64,000 nucleotides of DNA, taken from contig SMSO01000014.1 of assembly GCA_004764695.1 (NCBI GenBank), positions 5,524,845-5,588,844 of the forward strand, written 5' to 3'. The number at the start of each line of letters is the position of its first letter. Within the stretch, counting starts at the first letter, position 1. A program made the translations under genes and the position numbers. Shown piece by piece: positions 46,275 to 57,900 of this stretch. The notes under the pieces are model-generated. The model did no database searches. It was given only the letters and a program-made list of their open reading frames with translations, and was not told the DNA's origin. The DNA comes from Schizochytrium sp. TIO01 (Eukaryota; Sar; Bigyra; Thraustochytrida; Thraustochytriidae).

Positions 46275-47576
46275 TCACAAAGCTCCGGAGGAAGGACCAC
46301 TAGCCTTTGGAGCTGTGTGCGAACCTCTTAGAAGCTTGAACGCCTCTACTGTGCGGAAGTATATGCCAGTGACAGGATCACGATATTTCGCTGGAAGTCC
46401 TGTAACACTGCAGATCGGGCGCTCTGGTTTTGGCTTGGGTTTGGCATTGATCACTGAGGGAACCTGGTCCACATAGGTAAATGTGAGAGTGGAAATCGGC
46501 GGTGGTGTAGGTTTATGGTCAGGACCAACTTTAACATTGCGAGCCGATGAAAAGTAGATAATTCGTTTTGAGACCTGTTTTTCGGCAGTTTGCTTCTCCC
46601 GTTTCTTTTCCTCTTGAAGCATTAGCATGAGCTCAAGAGAGCGTTTGTTTTCAATCTCTGTACGGGCAGCCTCCTCAAGTAGCTCTTGCTGTGTGAGGCG
46701 TACAAGAGGCTCGCGCACCTTTTTGGGCACAACTTTTGCACGCTCCACGCGCTGTCTAGTAAGATCTTCAGTAGCTTGACTCTGTACACGTGTGGTCTCA
46801 CGAGTACTGCGACGATAGGGAATTGCAATGTTTCGTGCTCGTGGAGCTTTCTTTTTTTCTCCCACCTCAACTTCATCGTTTGCTTCCGTTCGAGGGCGTT
46901 TTTTAGTAGCAGGCTTGAGAGCAGGATCCACATAGATTCCTTTGCGGCGTTTGGCACGGTCACGTTTCTGGTTGCGTTTTTGCTCCTCCTCCTGATCAAT
47001 TGCTTGCTGCACGCGTTCTCGTTCTTCTTGATCTTCATCAACGTCACTGAAGTCTGAGTCCTCAATATCCTTCTTTTCATCAGAATCATACTCATCAGAA
47101 AGAATATCATCGTCGTCTTCGAGTTCCTTCCATGCATCTTGAGCCCAGAACTCCTCATCTGCTTCAGCGGCTTCGCCAACTAACTCGCTCATGCGCTTTC
47201 CACGAGTAGATCTTTGCGGGACCACATATTTCTCTTCCTCTTCCTCTTCGTCGTCGTCGTCGTCCTCTTCTTCTTCTTCTTCATTTTCATTGTTGCTGTC
47301 ATTGTTTCTATGTTTGGCATCTTTGGCATCTTCCTCGCTTTGGGGATCCTTGTCATCTTCATCGATCTTAGTATCCTTATTGTCAATTTCGTTATCGTTG
47401 TTTTTATCGTCGTTGACATCTTTTTGACCTTCTCCAGACTCTGTCTTCTTCGTTTCGTGGTTTTCCTCTTCAACATCCATGATGTCATCATCAGCGACGT
47501 TCTCGGTGTCCTTCTGAGAGCCTTCTTCGACAACATCTTGAGCTGTAGACCGCGAGCTTTTGCGTTCGCCTACCAT
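46275..47576 (-). CDS. VPS72: VPS72/YL1 family, SWR1/SRCAP chromatin-remodelling subunit
   Basis: 433 residues. In yeast and animals this subunit (Swc2/YL1) binds H2A.Z-H2B for deposition into nucleosomes by the SWR1/SRCAP complex. The first 115 residues are extremely acidic (Asp/Glu/Asn/Lys low complexity), which fits histone binding. The YL1 signature follows near residue 122 (RSTRGKRMSELV, then ADEEFWAQD), then an acidic stretch and a basic region. The C-terminal YL1_C domain has CSVTGLPAKYRDPVTGIYF and VEAFKLLR. Complete, no intron. It is head-to-head with a possible small + gene starting 79 bases away. Confidence 0.92.
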   Translation of the reverse strand: MVGERKSSRSTAQDVVEEGSQKDTENVADDDIMDVEEENHETKKTESGEGQKDVNDDKNNDNEIDNKDTKIDEDDKDPQSEEDAKDAKHRNNDSNNENEEEEEEDDDDDEEEEEEKYVVPQRSTRGKRMSELVGEAAEADEEFWAQDAWKELEDDDDILSDEYDSDEKKDIEDSDFSDVDEDQEERERVQQAIDQEEEQKRNQKRDRAKRRKGIYVDPALKPATKKRPRTEANDEVEVGEKKKAPRARNIAIPYRRSTRETTRVQSQATEDLTRQRVERAKVVPKKVREPLVRLTQQELLEEAARTEIENKRSLELMLMLQEEKKREKQTAEKQVSKRIIYFSSARNVKVGPDHKPTPPPISTLTFTYVDQVPSVINAKPKPKPERPICSVTGLPAKYRDPVTGIYFRTVEAFKLLRGSHTAPKASGPSSGAL

Positions 47577-47654
47577 CTTGCCCGTGGTCGTTGGTCAAGT
47601 AAATCTAATGCGCGTCAACAGCCGCCAAAGCCTTGGTCACCGCCTTACGTGCTA

Positions 47655-47980
47655 ATGAAACGGCCTACGCCAAATGAGTTGGGGCGTGTTCGCAAGCTCG
47701 ACTACAACCGACAGCCCCTTCAACTTGGCGTTGAGGTATGTTTTCGCAGCTCTGACGGATGATCTTTTTTCCTTGGTTTTCTGTCTCGTTCGTTCTTTTC
47801 TGTTCTTTCCTGCTCTTTAACAGTTGAGGAACTAAAAGCTTCTCCCCTTTCTGAGAACAGACTCAGGAAAAGCTTGAAGAAGCTATAACGTTGCGAGCGA
47901 ATGCACAGATAACACCAAGCCTATACCCTGCCACTCTATACATAAACATGCACAGAAACTGCAGGGAAATAAGAGATTAA
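47655..47980 (+). CDS. Candidate two-exon small gene divergent from VPS72
   Basis: Exon 1 47655-47735 (MKRPTPNELGRVRKLDYNRQ, then PLQLGVE) ends at a good donor, GAG|GTATGT. Intron 47736-47860 (125 nt) contains a long pyrimidine tract and ends GAGAACAG. Exon 2 47861-47980 continues in phase 0 (TQEKLEEAITLRANAQ) to TAA. Product 66 residues, no family recognised. A closer acceptor (TTTAACAG, 47823) has a better tract but would stop after three codons. A 15-codon upstream frame lies at about 47607. Confidence 0.35.
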
Positions 47981-49200
47981 GCATGACGTTAGAGAGAATT
48001 GGAAAGATAGTATAATGTTTTCTTGAGCTCATGAATCATCAGACTCAGAATACAGGAAGGAAAGAAAATGACTGCTAATTTGAGAATGAAGAAGTACATA
48101 AAATCACGACTATTCTTTACTCCAATCAAGGCCATGATATCACCGAGGGAACCTGGCGCTTTCCACTTACACAAATAGAGCCTACACGCAGTAATCCAAG
48201 CGATTAACCCAACTGACCAATTATTTCGAATTTCTGGCTCAATATTCGCCAAATAAAGCGCGAGAAATATATTTTCTCCTTTCCCGGACTCGTTGCATAT
48301 GGTATGATAGATTCGCTGTTTGTTGATTCTCTATGAAACGAGGACATTGGGCATTATCTCTGACCAAGGAAATGTCAACTTTGGATGGGTTCAGAATCCC
48401 ATCAGACATTTAATCAACCATTTAGCATTGTCGGAATCAATCAACGCACAAGTTCCTGCTGACTCAACATGATAGATTAAACCTAATGCCATATCTTTCG
48501 GTTTTCCTTCTCCGATATAGTTTGAGGAGAAAGTATTGCGATGAGGTTCTTGCATCGTTCGAGTGGGGCAGCCATCAAACGGGCCTGGCTTTACGAGCCG
48601 TATAACCATGGTACTACTGCTATCTCCGGCACGCGCGCCGTCGCTGATAAAAATTATCACTACTCGAATGCAACGCTAAATAGTATAAATCTATGCCAAG
48701 AAATCACGAAACCAAAGCCAGCTAGCCACATTGCCAACTTGAAGACCTGTCAGAAATGTGTAGACTACTCCCATTGTTAAACATGTATATCAAAGAATAT
48801 TCCTCAAAGCTGCGTATTACGTCTGCACGCACGGCACGGGCGTCTCTGAGCGTATCAAAGACTACCGAATGGCACCATGGTTGGCCTTGTGGTTTTAATG
48901 TTCAAAAGCTGCGTTATTCTAATGCTTCTGACAATCACTTCTTTCCAAATCCAAGAGTTTTCTGGACACTGGCAAGGATCCCCGCCTCAGCTCAAGTCTT
49001 CAAATATTTCTATCAAGCTGTGACTAAATCAAAGCTCCTGAGATGAAGAAATCCGCATTCTCCGCCCATCCAAATTGTGCAAGTGTCGCACGCGGCGCCG
49101 TGTAATTTAGCTGCTGTTTCGGCAGCAAAATTTCCTGCTGTAGGTGCTCGCTAGTAGTTCTTACGGACCTCGTACTGAAAACTGCCATTGGATCGAAGAG
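47981..49200. other. Intergenic with unassigned open stretches
   Basis: Two open stretches might be relic or spliced exons. Minus 48609-48391 (72 codons, MVIRLVKPGPFDGCPT start, open upstream to a TTTAG at about 48688) and plus 48756-49046 (96 codons, with TTEWHHGWPCGFNVQKL) both look moderately coding. Neither matches a family I recognise and no matching partner exon was found. Confidence 0.3.
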
Positions 49201-49216
49201 AGAATTATAATTGATT

Positions 49217-49321
49217 AATTGAATTTGTATCGATTTATTGATTGGTTTTTTGATTGATTGATTGATTTATAATTGATTAATTAATTGAAGTTGTATTGAT
49301 TGATTGATGTATTGATTGATG

Positions 49322-49356
<35 letters not shown>

Positions 49357-49413
49357 GGATGTATTGATTGATGTATTGATTGATGTATTGATTGATGTAT
49401 TGATTGATTGATG

Positions 49414-49448
<35 letters not shown>

Positions 49449-49480
49449 GGATGTATTGATGTATTGATTGATTGATTGAT
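49217..49480. repeat. (ATTG)n tetranucleotide array with ATGT variants
   Basis: About 260 bases of TTGATTGA repeats interrupted by TTGATGTA variants. The Asn-Gln-Ser-Ile frames across it are artefacts of the repeat. Confidence 0.9.
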
Positions 49481-49776
49481 TTAGCCGAAGTAAAAAAAGA
49501 AAATGAGAGAGTAATTCATGTTGAGAAGTCTTTACGGTCAAGAAACGTTGAGGTGGTGGGGAAACAAACACAAGCCCTCGAGCTTGAAACGCTCCCCAGC
49601 TCGGGCCTCAGGGAGGGAGGTTGCGGCGCAAGGCTCGAGCCCGGGGCCTGTGGAGGAGCAGGGCGCGACGCACTCCTCTGGCGCTCGCGACGGCCGCTCA
49701 CAGAAGCAGCAGGCACGCTTTCACGATCGATGATGACTGCGATCGATCGACAGCAATTCTGAGGCATCTGTCGCAT

Positions 49777-49804
49777 AAACAAACAAACAAACAAACAAAC
49801 AAAT
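49777..49804. repeat. (AAAC)n tetranucleotide repeat
   Basis: Six perfect AAAC units. This is the reverse complement of the GTTT array about 0.45 kb downstream. Confidence 0.9.
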
Positions 49805-50223
49805 GAACAAAGACAGAGGCGATTGAGAAACGCACAAGTGGACAATCCGCGGCCAAAGTGAAACAAAAGGGGGCTTTACAGTGAAACAAATAAATACTCC
49901 ATAGTAGGGGAGGAGTACGCTGAGGTGGTCCAAAGTTGATTCGGTCGATCGAATCGACACATGTAGCATGAATAAAATTCACGTCATCTCGTGTCGTGTC
50001 GTGCGAGTGCTCTGCCGTGTTAATAATCTCGCTACAGCTGGTCGAAAGTCGCGAGGTCGCGCCCATGCGACGAAGACCATCGCACTCCATGCACCGTTAA
50101 CCAATTGGAAACCGCTTGGGCAGGCAGGGAATCGCAGCAGAGACGGACCTGAAAGTTTTTTCCCTGCACTTGCACTGCTATAGTTTTAGGTATGTGGAGG
50201 CGCTCTTTTCGCTTTGAACTTTG
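49805..50223. other. Segment between inverted AAAC and GTTT repeats
   Basis: About 420 bases without a recognisable gene, flanked by (AAAC)6 and a long (TTTG)n in opposite orientation. No target-site duplication or polymerase III boxes recognised. Confidence 0.4.
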
Positions 50224-50546
50224 GTTTCTTTCTTTGTTTGTTTCATTGTTTGTTTGTTTGTGTGTGTTAAACTTGAAAAGGTTTTGTTTGTTTGTTTGTT
50301 TGTTTGTTTGTTTGTTTGTCAGTTGTTTGTTTGTTTGTTTGTTTGTTTGTTTGTTTGTTTGTTTGTTTGTTTGTGTTTGTTTGTTTGTTTGTTGTTTGTT
50401 TGTTTGTTGTGTTTGTTTGTTTGTTTGTTTGTTTGTTTGTTTGTTTGTTGTTTGTTGTTGTTGTTTGTTTGTTTGTTGTTTGTTTGTTTGTTTGTTTGTT
50501 TGTTTGTTTGTTTGTTTGTTTGTTGTTGTTTGTTTGTTTGTATGGA
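50224..50546. repeat. (TTTG)n long tetranucleotide array
   Basis: About 320 bases of TTTG/GTTT units with occasional GTTG or GTGT interruptions. All frames across it are open on the + strand, giving false Cys/Leu/Phe/Val proteins. Confidence 0.95.
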
Positions 50547-50864
50547 AATCTTGAGAAGAAAGAAATCAAAATTTGGTAGTTTTAGACGAGTGAATGAAAT
50601 GTAATGTGTACTAAGAGTTTGCCTATGACTCCTATGGATGCATGTACATTACATGGTATACACATAATAACATTGATTGCATAGAAGCGTGTGATCTTGG
50701 CGACTTGGACAGCGGCAGACATTCATCGCTCGAGACGGCTTGCTGGTGCGTCCGCTGGGCGGGCTCACTAGGTCGGTGGGAGGGATCCCTAGCTTGGTGG
50801 TTGAGGTGGCAGCTTCGCCCCCTTGCAGCGCAAGGGGCCAGGTCGCGGCCTTGGAAAGTAATTC

Positions 50865-52754
50865 ATGATCCCGCCGCCACCCCCTGACGAGCCTCCCCCG
50901 GCCAGCTCAGCCTCGGCATCTGGAGCCGACAGAATGCACGCTGCGACCTCACCGAGGTATACAGGAGTATCTTCGTCCTCGTCTTCATCCGCGTCCTCCA
51001 ACGGGGGGTCACCGAGATCCAGGTTCCAGGACCCTGCCGTCTACGGCAACAGCAACAACCACAGCGATCGCAACAGTTTTGGCAAAAGCGCAAGCAACTA
51101 CGGCGGAAACATGTATGTACAACCAGGAAGCACATCAAACTCTCTCGCTATGCAGCACGTGCCGCAGCCGCAGCAGCAGAAAGCTCGCAAGGACCGCGCT
51201 GCAGAACTCGAGCTACGCCAAGTGGCCGAGACATTGAGCAAGACTGGCAAGGTGCTCAACGCAGGTCTCACACAAGCCAATGAGCAGGGTCAGCGCCTAC
51301 GAGGAGCCATCGCAAAGCTTGAGCGTGCTAGGGAGTGGAGCACTGCCGAGCGTACCCGTGCTCAAGACGAGATTTCGGCATACTTTCATAATTTGCATGA
51401 AGTGCTTCGGGCGAAGGAGGCAGAGCTCCTGAGGGACTGCAAGGGCGTTTACGAAGTGCAAGATGATGACCAGAGCAGGCGCCTTGAGGAGCTTGTACAC
51501 GAGGGCCAAAGGTTATCAAAAGCATGCACGACAATCCAGAGTCTGAATGAAGGTACAGCGAACGCCACTCTGGGTTCCCTGAATGAGCCGCTTAATGCTT
51601 TGCTGGAGGCGCTCGAGTCCTCTGCGAAGGCCATTGAAAACGAGGAGGAGCTTTCCATGCAGGACGCTGCTAGACTTGCAAACGGACCTTCATCAGCTGG
51701 AGATGCTGAGAATAATGCACTGGCTGCACCCGGCGGTGGCGAAGATAGGGGTGTCAAGTTCTACTTTTGCCAGGATAAGGAAATCCAGCGCTCCATCGAG
51801 GGCATCGAAATGGTTCACTTCGAGCAGGTATCGCCGCCTGTGGTTCTTGTTGGAACGCCATCGGCTGTTGACGAGGAAGCACGTCGTAGACGGCTTCTGC
51901 GAGATGGCCCGGCGGGCGGTCTCGCGGGCCACGCACAGGCCAGCCCGCGTGTAACTCCGCCCCACCAAGAAATGGCGGGGCTCCGTCTCGACGGTCAGTT
52001 TGCCAGCCCCATGTCTCGGGGCACGGGCGGTAAAAGCGCTGGCCACGGCAACAGCAGTGCCAATGGCGGAGCTGGAGGCAACAGCCGCATGCCAGAGAAG
52101 CGCCTCTCAGGAGCGACACCGCGTCGGTACAGCGGCGAAATGGACAACAACGGACTTGCAGATAGCGCCTACGCACAGACGTACAAAATTAAAGCAGTAA
52201 TTCCATTTGAGGATGACGAGGATCCGCGTGGTGTGGTGCACTATTTGGGCACGCGCGCCAACACCCAAGTGTTCTCAAACCCGGCACTCTTTTCGCCAGA
52301 TGATGAAAGTCTCATCGTTCTGCGTGCAAGCTCCCGTATCGAGGGCGACCTCGCCAGCTTGTCTGCATTTAAACACCACGATGGTGCTTTCTTCGAGACG
52401 GACTCTGCCTTGTCTAGCTGGGTGTCTATTGAGCTGCCAAGCCCGATGGCCCCGTCACACTACACGTTGGGCTATTATGTGAACGGCCAAGACCACATTC
52501 CTCGCAACTGGGTCTTGCAGGGTAGCAAAGACAACACTAATTGGGCAACGCTCAAGGTGCACGAGAATGACACTTCCCTTGACGGCAAGCTGCACCTTTC
52601 GACCTGGCGCATCCCTGAACGTGCGGTTTCCCAGGCCGGACCCTTCCGTTTTTTCCGTGTCATGCAGACTGGCCCGACTTCCACAGGCACTATGTTTCTT
52701 GTGCTCAGCTTTTTGGAGCTCTATGGTACGCTCTTCACCGAGGCTGATTTATAA
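50865..52754 (+). CDS. TRIM-like coiled coil plus discoidin (F5/8C, HECTD1-type) domain protein
   Basis: 629 residues, one exon. Residues 1-105 are Pro/Ser-rich and disordered. About 105-275 is a long coiled coil (KARKDRAAELELRQVAETLS, then EVLRAKEAELLRDCKGVYE) followed by VKFYFCQDKEIQRSIEGI (about 296-315). This is the layout of the B-box C-terminal (BBC) coiled coil of TRIM proteins, but no RING or B-box precedes it. A Gly/Ser-rich linker (about 330-440) follows. Residues about 455-625 form a galactose-binding-like jellyroll (GVVHYLGTRANTQ, SSWVSIELPSPMAPSHYTL, RNWVLQGSKDNTNWATL, FRFFRVMQTG, LSFLELYGTLF), closest to the discoidin-like domain of HECTD1 and related proteins. Probable scaffold or ubiquitin-pathway adaptor (inference). 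Confidence 0.75.
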   Translation: MIPPPPPDEPPPASSASASGADRMHAATSPRYTGVSSSSSSSASSNGGSPRSRFQDPAVYGNSNNHSDRNSFGKSASNYGGNMYVQPGSTSNSLAMQHVPQPQQQKARKDRAAELELRQVAETLSKTGKVLNAGLTQANEQGQRLRGAIAKLERAREWSTAERTRAQDEISAYFHNLHEVLRAKEAELLRDCKGVYEVQDDDQSRRLEELVHEGQRLSKACTTIQSLNEGTANATLGSLNEPLNALLEALESSAKAIENEEELSMQDAARLANGPSSAGDAENNALAAPGGGEDRGVKFYFCQDKEIQRSIEGIEMVHFEQVSPPVVLVGTPSAVDEEARRRRLLRDGPAGGLAGHAQASPRVTPPHQEMAGLRLDGQFASPMSRGTGGKSAGHGNSSANGGAGGNSRMPEKRLSGATPRRYSGEMDNNGLADSAYAQTYKIKAVIPFEDDEDPRGVVHYLGTRANTQVFSNPALFSPDDESLIVLRASSRIEGDLASLSAFKHHDGAFFETDSALSSWVSIELPSPMAPSHYTLGYYVNGQDHIPRNWVLQGSKDNTNWATLKVHENDTSLDGKLHLSTWRIPERAVSQAGPFRFFRVMQTGPTSTGTMFLVLSFLELYGTLFTEADL

Positions 52755-54930
52755 TTAAAAATCACATTTTGATGATAAGACAATGAATAACCACCGAAGC
52801 ACGATCGCAGCTCTAGCTGTGCGAACGCCGCCAGCTTTCTTTCATACGAAAACTTGAGCGATTCTCTGGCATACAGAACGCTTGAGTATCGCTTCTTTTG
52901 ACTGCTGTGGCATTAAGGTACAGTAGCTCTTAGGAGCACTCTATGGTACGCAGAGTGAATTGCGTGATCTCCAGGAACCGCGAGTGAGTAGTAGTAGCCA
53001 AAGTACTCGCAAAAAATATTCTTCTTTTTCTGTCTGAGTATCTAGGTACTGAGTATCTAGGTACTGTTGAATGAATTCTATTCCAGATCCTTCCCCTGCT
53101 CATCTCTCAGTAAACCTGGGCGCTTCAACCCGATTAGACCTAAACACCTCCAACCGATGATTTCTCTAGTTAATCTTTAAAGTTTTCACAGGATGTCTCA
53201 CTCTTTATAACAAGAACTTTCGATCTTCATGCTTAGGAGAGTTTCCAGCCATACGGTGATAGCATCATGGTTGTGAGAATGTCTTGGAGTCATCCTTAAA
53301 CTTGTTTTTTTACTGATATGTCAGAATTACTTGTGACTAGTGAGAGTGATGATTTTACTTCTAACTTGAGGTTTACCCAATTCTGAAATAGTGATAGCAA
53401 TTCGAAGTTCTCGATGCCACCAAGTTCGTGCCTCAATCGATCCGTTTGGGTTCTCTGGCCACACTTGAAGACTGAACCCTGCGCGAGGTCATCAACTTGG
53501 AGGTGCAATTTGTACTGATATAATGACCAGAGGCGAATAATGATGCTTCTAACACTACATAAGGTTCACCGACCTTTCGAAATTGGAACAACGAAAGCGA
53601 ATAGTGTTTAGTGAGCGGTACCTAACTACTCCTAGCATAGTCCTGTTATAAAAATGTTTATTTAAAAAAAAAAATCCATTTCCATAAACTTGAGCGCGAA
53701 CCCTCGGTCAATAAACAGCTGTGCCTGTGTCAAGAAATGGGAACACTGGCCTGAGAGACCGAGCAGAGGGGCTTAACGAGGCTGGCTTACATCGTTTTAA
53801 AGCAGGTCAGGCCTCACCGTCCACACGATTGCGAGTGTTGAGCATGTGGGAATTCGTTCATCGTACTTTCTATGAACAATTTATGGTACTGAATGTACAG
53901 AAATCATGTTGAAGAGAGAACTAGCTAGGTATATTTCCTTTTTGCACAAAACTAACGTCGCAAAAGGTTATGATGATGACTTGTGTGGTGCCTACGTGCT
54001 GGCCATGCACTGCTTGTAATCTGATACTATAAATGGCTGCTTTCGAGGATCGGCCGTCGTCGCTCAGGTTAGAAAACCCCTTCGATAATTAGCTGATGCA
54101 AGTAATAAATAAATGGAAAGAAAAAATGTCCATCTCTATCAAATCTAATTAAAAAATTGAGGTTCGATACCCGCACAAACCGCCATATCTCCACATCCAC
54201 AACTCCAATTCGTTCTATTTCAAGGTCAAAACCTGCTTCGAGTCTTGTCAGAACTACATACCTGCGCTTCCCTTAGGTATTACGGCTCAGTCTACGACCT
54301 CTGTAGGTTCTGCGGAACAGGGTGACTCACAGTCTTCGCCGTGCCATGCGGCGCGCGCGGCGTGTGCCATTTACTAAGTTGGCCTCCGCGTAAGAAAAGG
54401 AGGCGCGATTGTGCTATCTCGTTGGCGAGGTTTCCGGTCGCAGAGCTTAAACAGGTCCACCTCGACGCGCTCGCGAAGCGCGGGCGCGGATCGGAGACGC
54501 TCAAGAAGGCCTCTGAGAGGCCACAGCGGCGCCAGGCCGACGAGGGTTGGTCACGCGGCAACAGCCACGCTTCCTAGGCGTCCGCGTTGTCATCCGCGTT
54601 GAAAAACCCGAAGGTATCATCTTCACTTACATCCATCCATCTTGGGCACCTGGAGCTCTTCCTGTCCACCTTTGATCTAAGCTTGAATCTGAAAATCTAA
54701 GTCGATCTCTGAAGCCTAGGTCTGTATTTAGGTCGACGTTGAAATCCAGCTTGACGATCTGATCTCCATCTGTATTGCTTGCGACGGCAGTATCATATTT
54801 GCTTCTGATATTTTTTTTCCCCAAATAGCTGCTCCTTAGCAAGCTTGATTCAACTGTGTTTGCAAATCTTCGCATACATTTAAGACCCTGGGATTTTTAA
54901 TCTTGCCTCAAGTCCTCTGTTAAAGGCATC
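52755..54930. other. 2.2-kb intergenic region
   Basis: Mostly AT-rich with several TAGGTA motifs (53043, 53058, about 53925). A GC-rich island at 54340-54600 carries open frames on both strands; the + frame (with AELKQVHLDALAKRG) looks coding-like and a GTAAGA occurs at about 54390, but no start, partner exon or family could be established. The last 300 bases are the promoter of the Hsp70-like/C2 gene. Confidence 0.4.
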
Positions 54931-57900
54931 ATGGAGGCAAGGTTTCGTGCCTTGGGGGGTCTTCGCCGTAAACGCGTAGCAATTGGCATCGATCTTGGCA
55001 CAGATTATGTCCGCGCAAGCGTTTATTCTGCGACAAAGAAACGGCCTGAGATGCTAGTTCTCAGGCCTGGCGAAGGTGGTAGTAGCTCTCTTGAAAATGC
55101 TGCTCTCGCTGGACCAGGCATGGCTTTTCTACACGCAGATGCCGAAGAAATTGGGCAACATGCGTGGGAACGGGTTAGAGAGGATTTCGTGCTTAAATGT
55201 GCTGCAATATTTACGCAGATCCACAACGCTGTCGCACTGCACTATGGCCGTGACCCGGAGACCGTGGAGTATTCACGCGTGGTGCTATGTACGTCAAGTG
55301 ATGAAACGTACTTTAGATTAGCACTTGAAGATGCTGCTGCAAAGTGCCCAAAGTTTTTTATCTCACACTATGTCACGGTCCCGCTCGCAGTTTGTCTCGG
55401 AGAGTGGGCTTATCAACAACGAAGTGCGTCAATGCCCAGAGCGCATGCTAAGGAAAGCAAAACTACAGCAGCAGCCGGGGTGGCTGCTGCTGTGCGCGAA
55501 GACGCCCTCTCTAGCGAGGTCAATGGCGTCGTTAGCGCTGGCGAAGCTGGGAGCCGAAGCTCTGGGTCTGAGCACAGCATAGAACGTGCCGCGGCAGTTT
55601 CAAGAGCTCGGTCTGGCCGTGGAAAGGGTCTTCGCGGAAGTGTATCATCCACAAATATTGCCTCATTCGCAACCGGTGCGACCTCAGGGTCAGCCTCGAA
55701 CCTTGGGGGGCTCTCAACATCATCATCACCGGCATCATCTTCGTCTCTATCGCCGGCCTCAGGGCCAAGTTTGGGAGGGCGGTCAAGTTCCTTATTTAGT
55801 ACTAGGATTCGCAAAGTCCTGGTGGTGGATGTGGGCGCAGGTGGGACCCGTGTAGGGCTTGTGCAGGTTACTTCAGGATTTCACAGCCAAGAAATATTTG
55901 CGTGCCTGTCCACGCGATGTACAAAGTTGATTACCAATACAGCGTTTATATCTGCCGTGCGTGAGGCACTCATCAAACGTAAGCAGGACGAAGGTGAGGA
56001 TGTTGACCCTAGCGATGCTGGACTTGATGAGGAAAGCCGCCGTCTCTGCTTTGATCTTCTTGATAAAGCGTCACGAGTGGACCCGCATTCACAAGATCCT
56101 AATGTTCGTATTCTTGGTCAACAACTTGAGTGGTTTAAACGAGTAAATCAACGACTATACGAGACCCTTGCCTCGATCATCAGGGAGGTGCTAGGAACCA
56201 CCGACGTAGTTATTGACAAAATGATTGTTCTAGGCGGAGGCGTACAACTGCCAGGTGTGTACAAAGCTATTTTAGGTGCTGTGAAGGCATCTGACGCGAG
56301 GGTTTTCTATCCCAAGTGGACTCCAAGCTTGCATATTGCAGCCTTAGGTGCTGCAGTACAAGCTGGGCTCTTGCGAAATGACAAATCTAGCCCGATCGTC
56401 TCAAAAGACATTAATACCAACCCGTTGTACCTTGAGATTGAGTATTACTGTAAAGTTAAACCTGATGGACAAAGTCAGCTGCTGCTACAGCAGCAGCAAG
56501 TAAAAGTACATGAGCAAGAGCAAGAACTAGGGCAAGGGCAAGGGCAAGAAGAAGAGCTAGAGGAACACGAACAGCAGCAAGATCTGGCTCATAATATTGA
56601 TGCAAAAAACACTCTGGGCGAGTCTGGATCTGAGAGGATTCTTGCATCTAGTGCACCAACAAGTACAACTGCCAGTAAAGACAAAAACCAGGTCCACCCT
56701 CGATCACTGGGCAGTAATACGGGCAATTCGGCTAAATTATTTGCTTGCCCTGAAGCAGTAGAAAAGGTAGTTCGCCGTTCTGTTGCTGTGCAGCGGAATA
56801 CCCCACTCCCTATATGTACCAATATCAAGCTGGAGCCGAGTACAGGGGCCATTGTTCGTCTTTTAGAAGAATTTTCGTTGCATTTGGGTGAACAGCCTCG
56901 CCGCTTTTGCGTGATTGCTGACCTCAAATTTGAGAATACCCAGGATTCAGTCATCACTGTAAGTAAGTATCGCGACGGTCCGCGTATTTCTTTGACTATC
57001 CGACGCCCAGATGGAGCCGAAGTATCGTGTACAGATCGACAATTTCGTGATAATCTTGCGCGCGAAGCTTTTCAACGACAGCGACGCTTAACACCACCTT
57101 CGCAGGCACGAAACGTTGGTGCTTGGCCCGTTGATGCTCAAGAGGAGGTTGCCATACATACAATACGAACAACCATTATTCACGTGGTTCGCGCCAAGGG
57201 CTTAGCTCGCGCAGACCGTTTTGGACGATCTGACCCGTACTGCGTGCTGTCGCTAAATGGAGAGCGCTTCGGACATACTCATATTGAACGTCGAACTCTA
57301 GATCCCGTATGGGACCAGAAAATTTATCTTGGTTTACCTAGTGCGCTACATGAGAAAGATATTCTCACCTTGGATGTCTACGATCATGATTTATTTTCGA
57401 CGGATGATTTTCTTGGTCGTGTGCGTATGACAGGTGCCGAGATTCAAGCCATGCCTCTACGGGAAGAACACTGGTTTACTCTAGATTTTCGGGACGACAT
57501 GCCTCGTAAACGTCAGCGCTTTGTCCAGGGCCGCATGGCTTTGCGCTTTTTGCAGCACGAATTCAGGCTTACTGAGAGTTTATTGGAGTTCCAGCGCATG
57601 GTTCGCTTGCAAGAACAGCGAAAAGCGAGGAAAGACGGAGCACAAGGTTTCACGACAAATCCATCTGGTGCTTCTTCTACGCGTCATCATCATCACCATC
57701 ATCACTATCAACAGCAACAGCATCAGCAGCACCGTCATCAAGAGCAGATAGGCCTCCCAGCAAACACGGATTCTAGTACTAAGGATGCTTTCTCATCATC
57801 AAGCCCTCGATCATCTGCAACGGGAGCTCGCCGATCATCACACGGAATAGCTATTCGTGCAAGGCACCGGGGAGGTCGAGGGCGGCCCCGCGTAAGCTCG

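Noticed and set aside
47191-47762. Ser/Phe/Val-rich plus-strand frames over the 5' half of VPS72.
   Set aside because: They are antisense images of the acidic Asp/Glu codons of VPS72. Only the small end piece after 47655 was kept as a candidate.
49281-49571. Asn-Gln-Ser-Ile repeat protein on the minus strand.
   Set aside because: Translation of the (ATTG)n array.
50192-50604. Cys/Leu/Phe/Val-rich frames of 95-127 codons.
   Set aside because: Produced by the (TTTG)n array in every frame; no gene.
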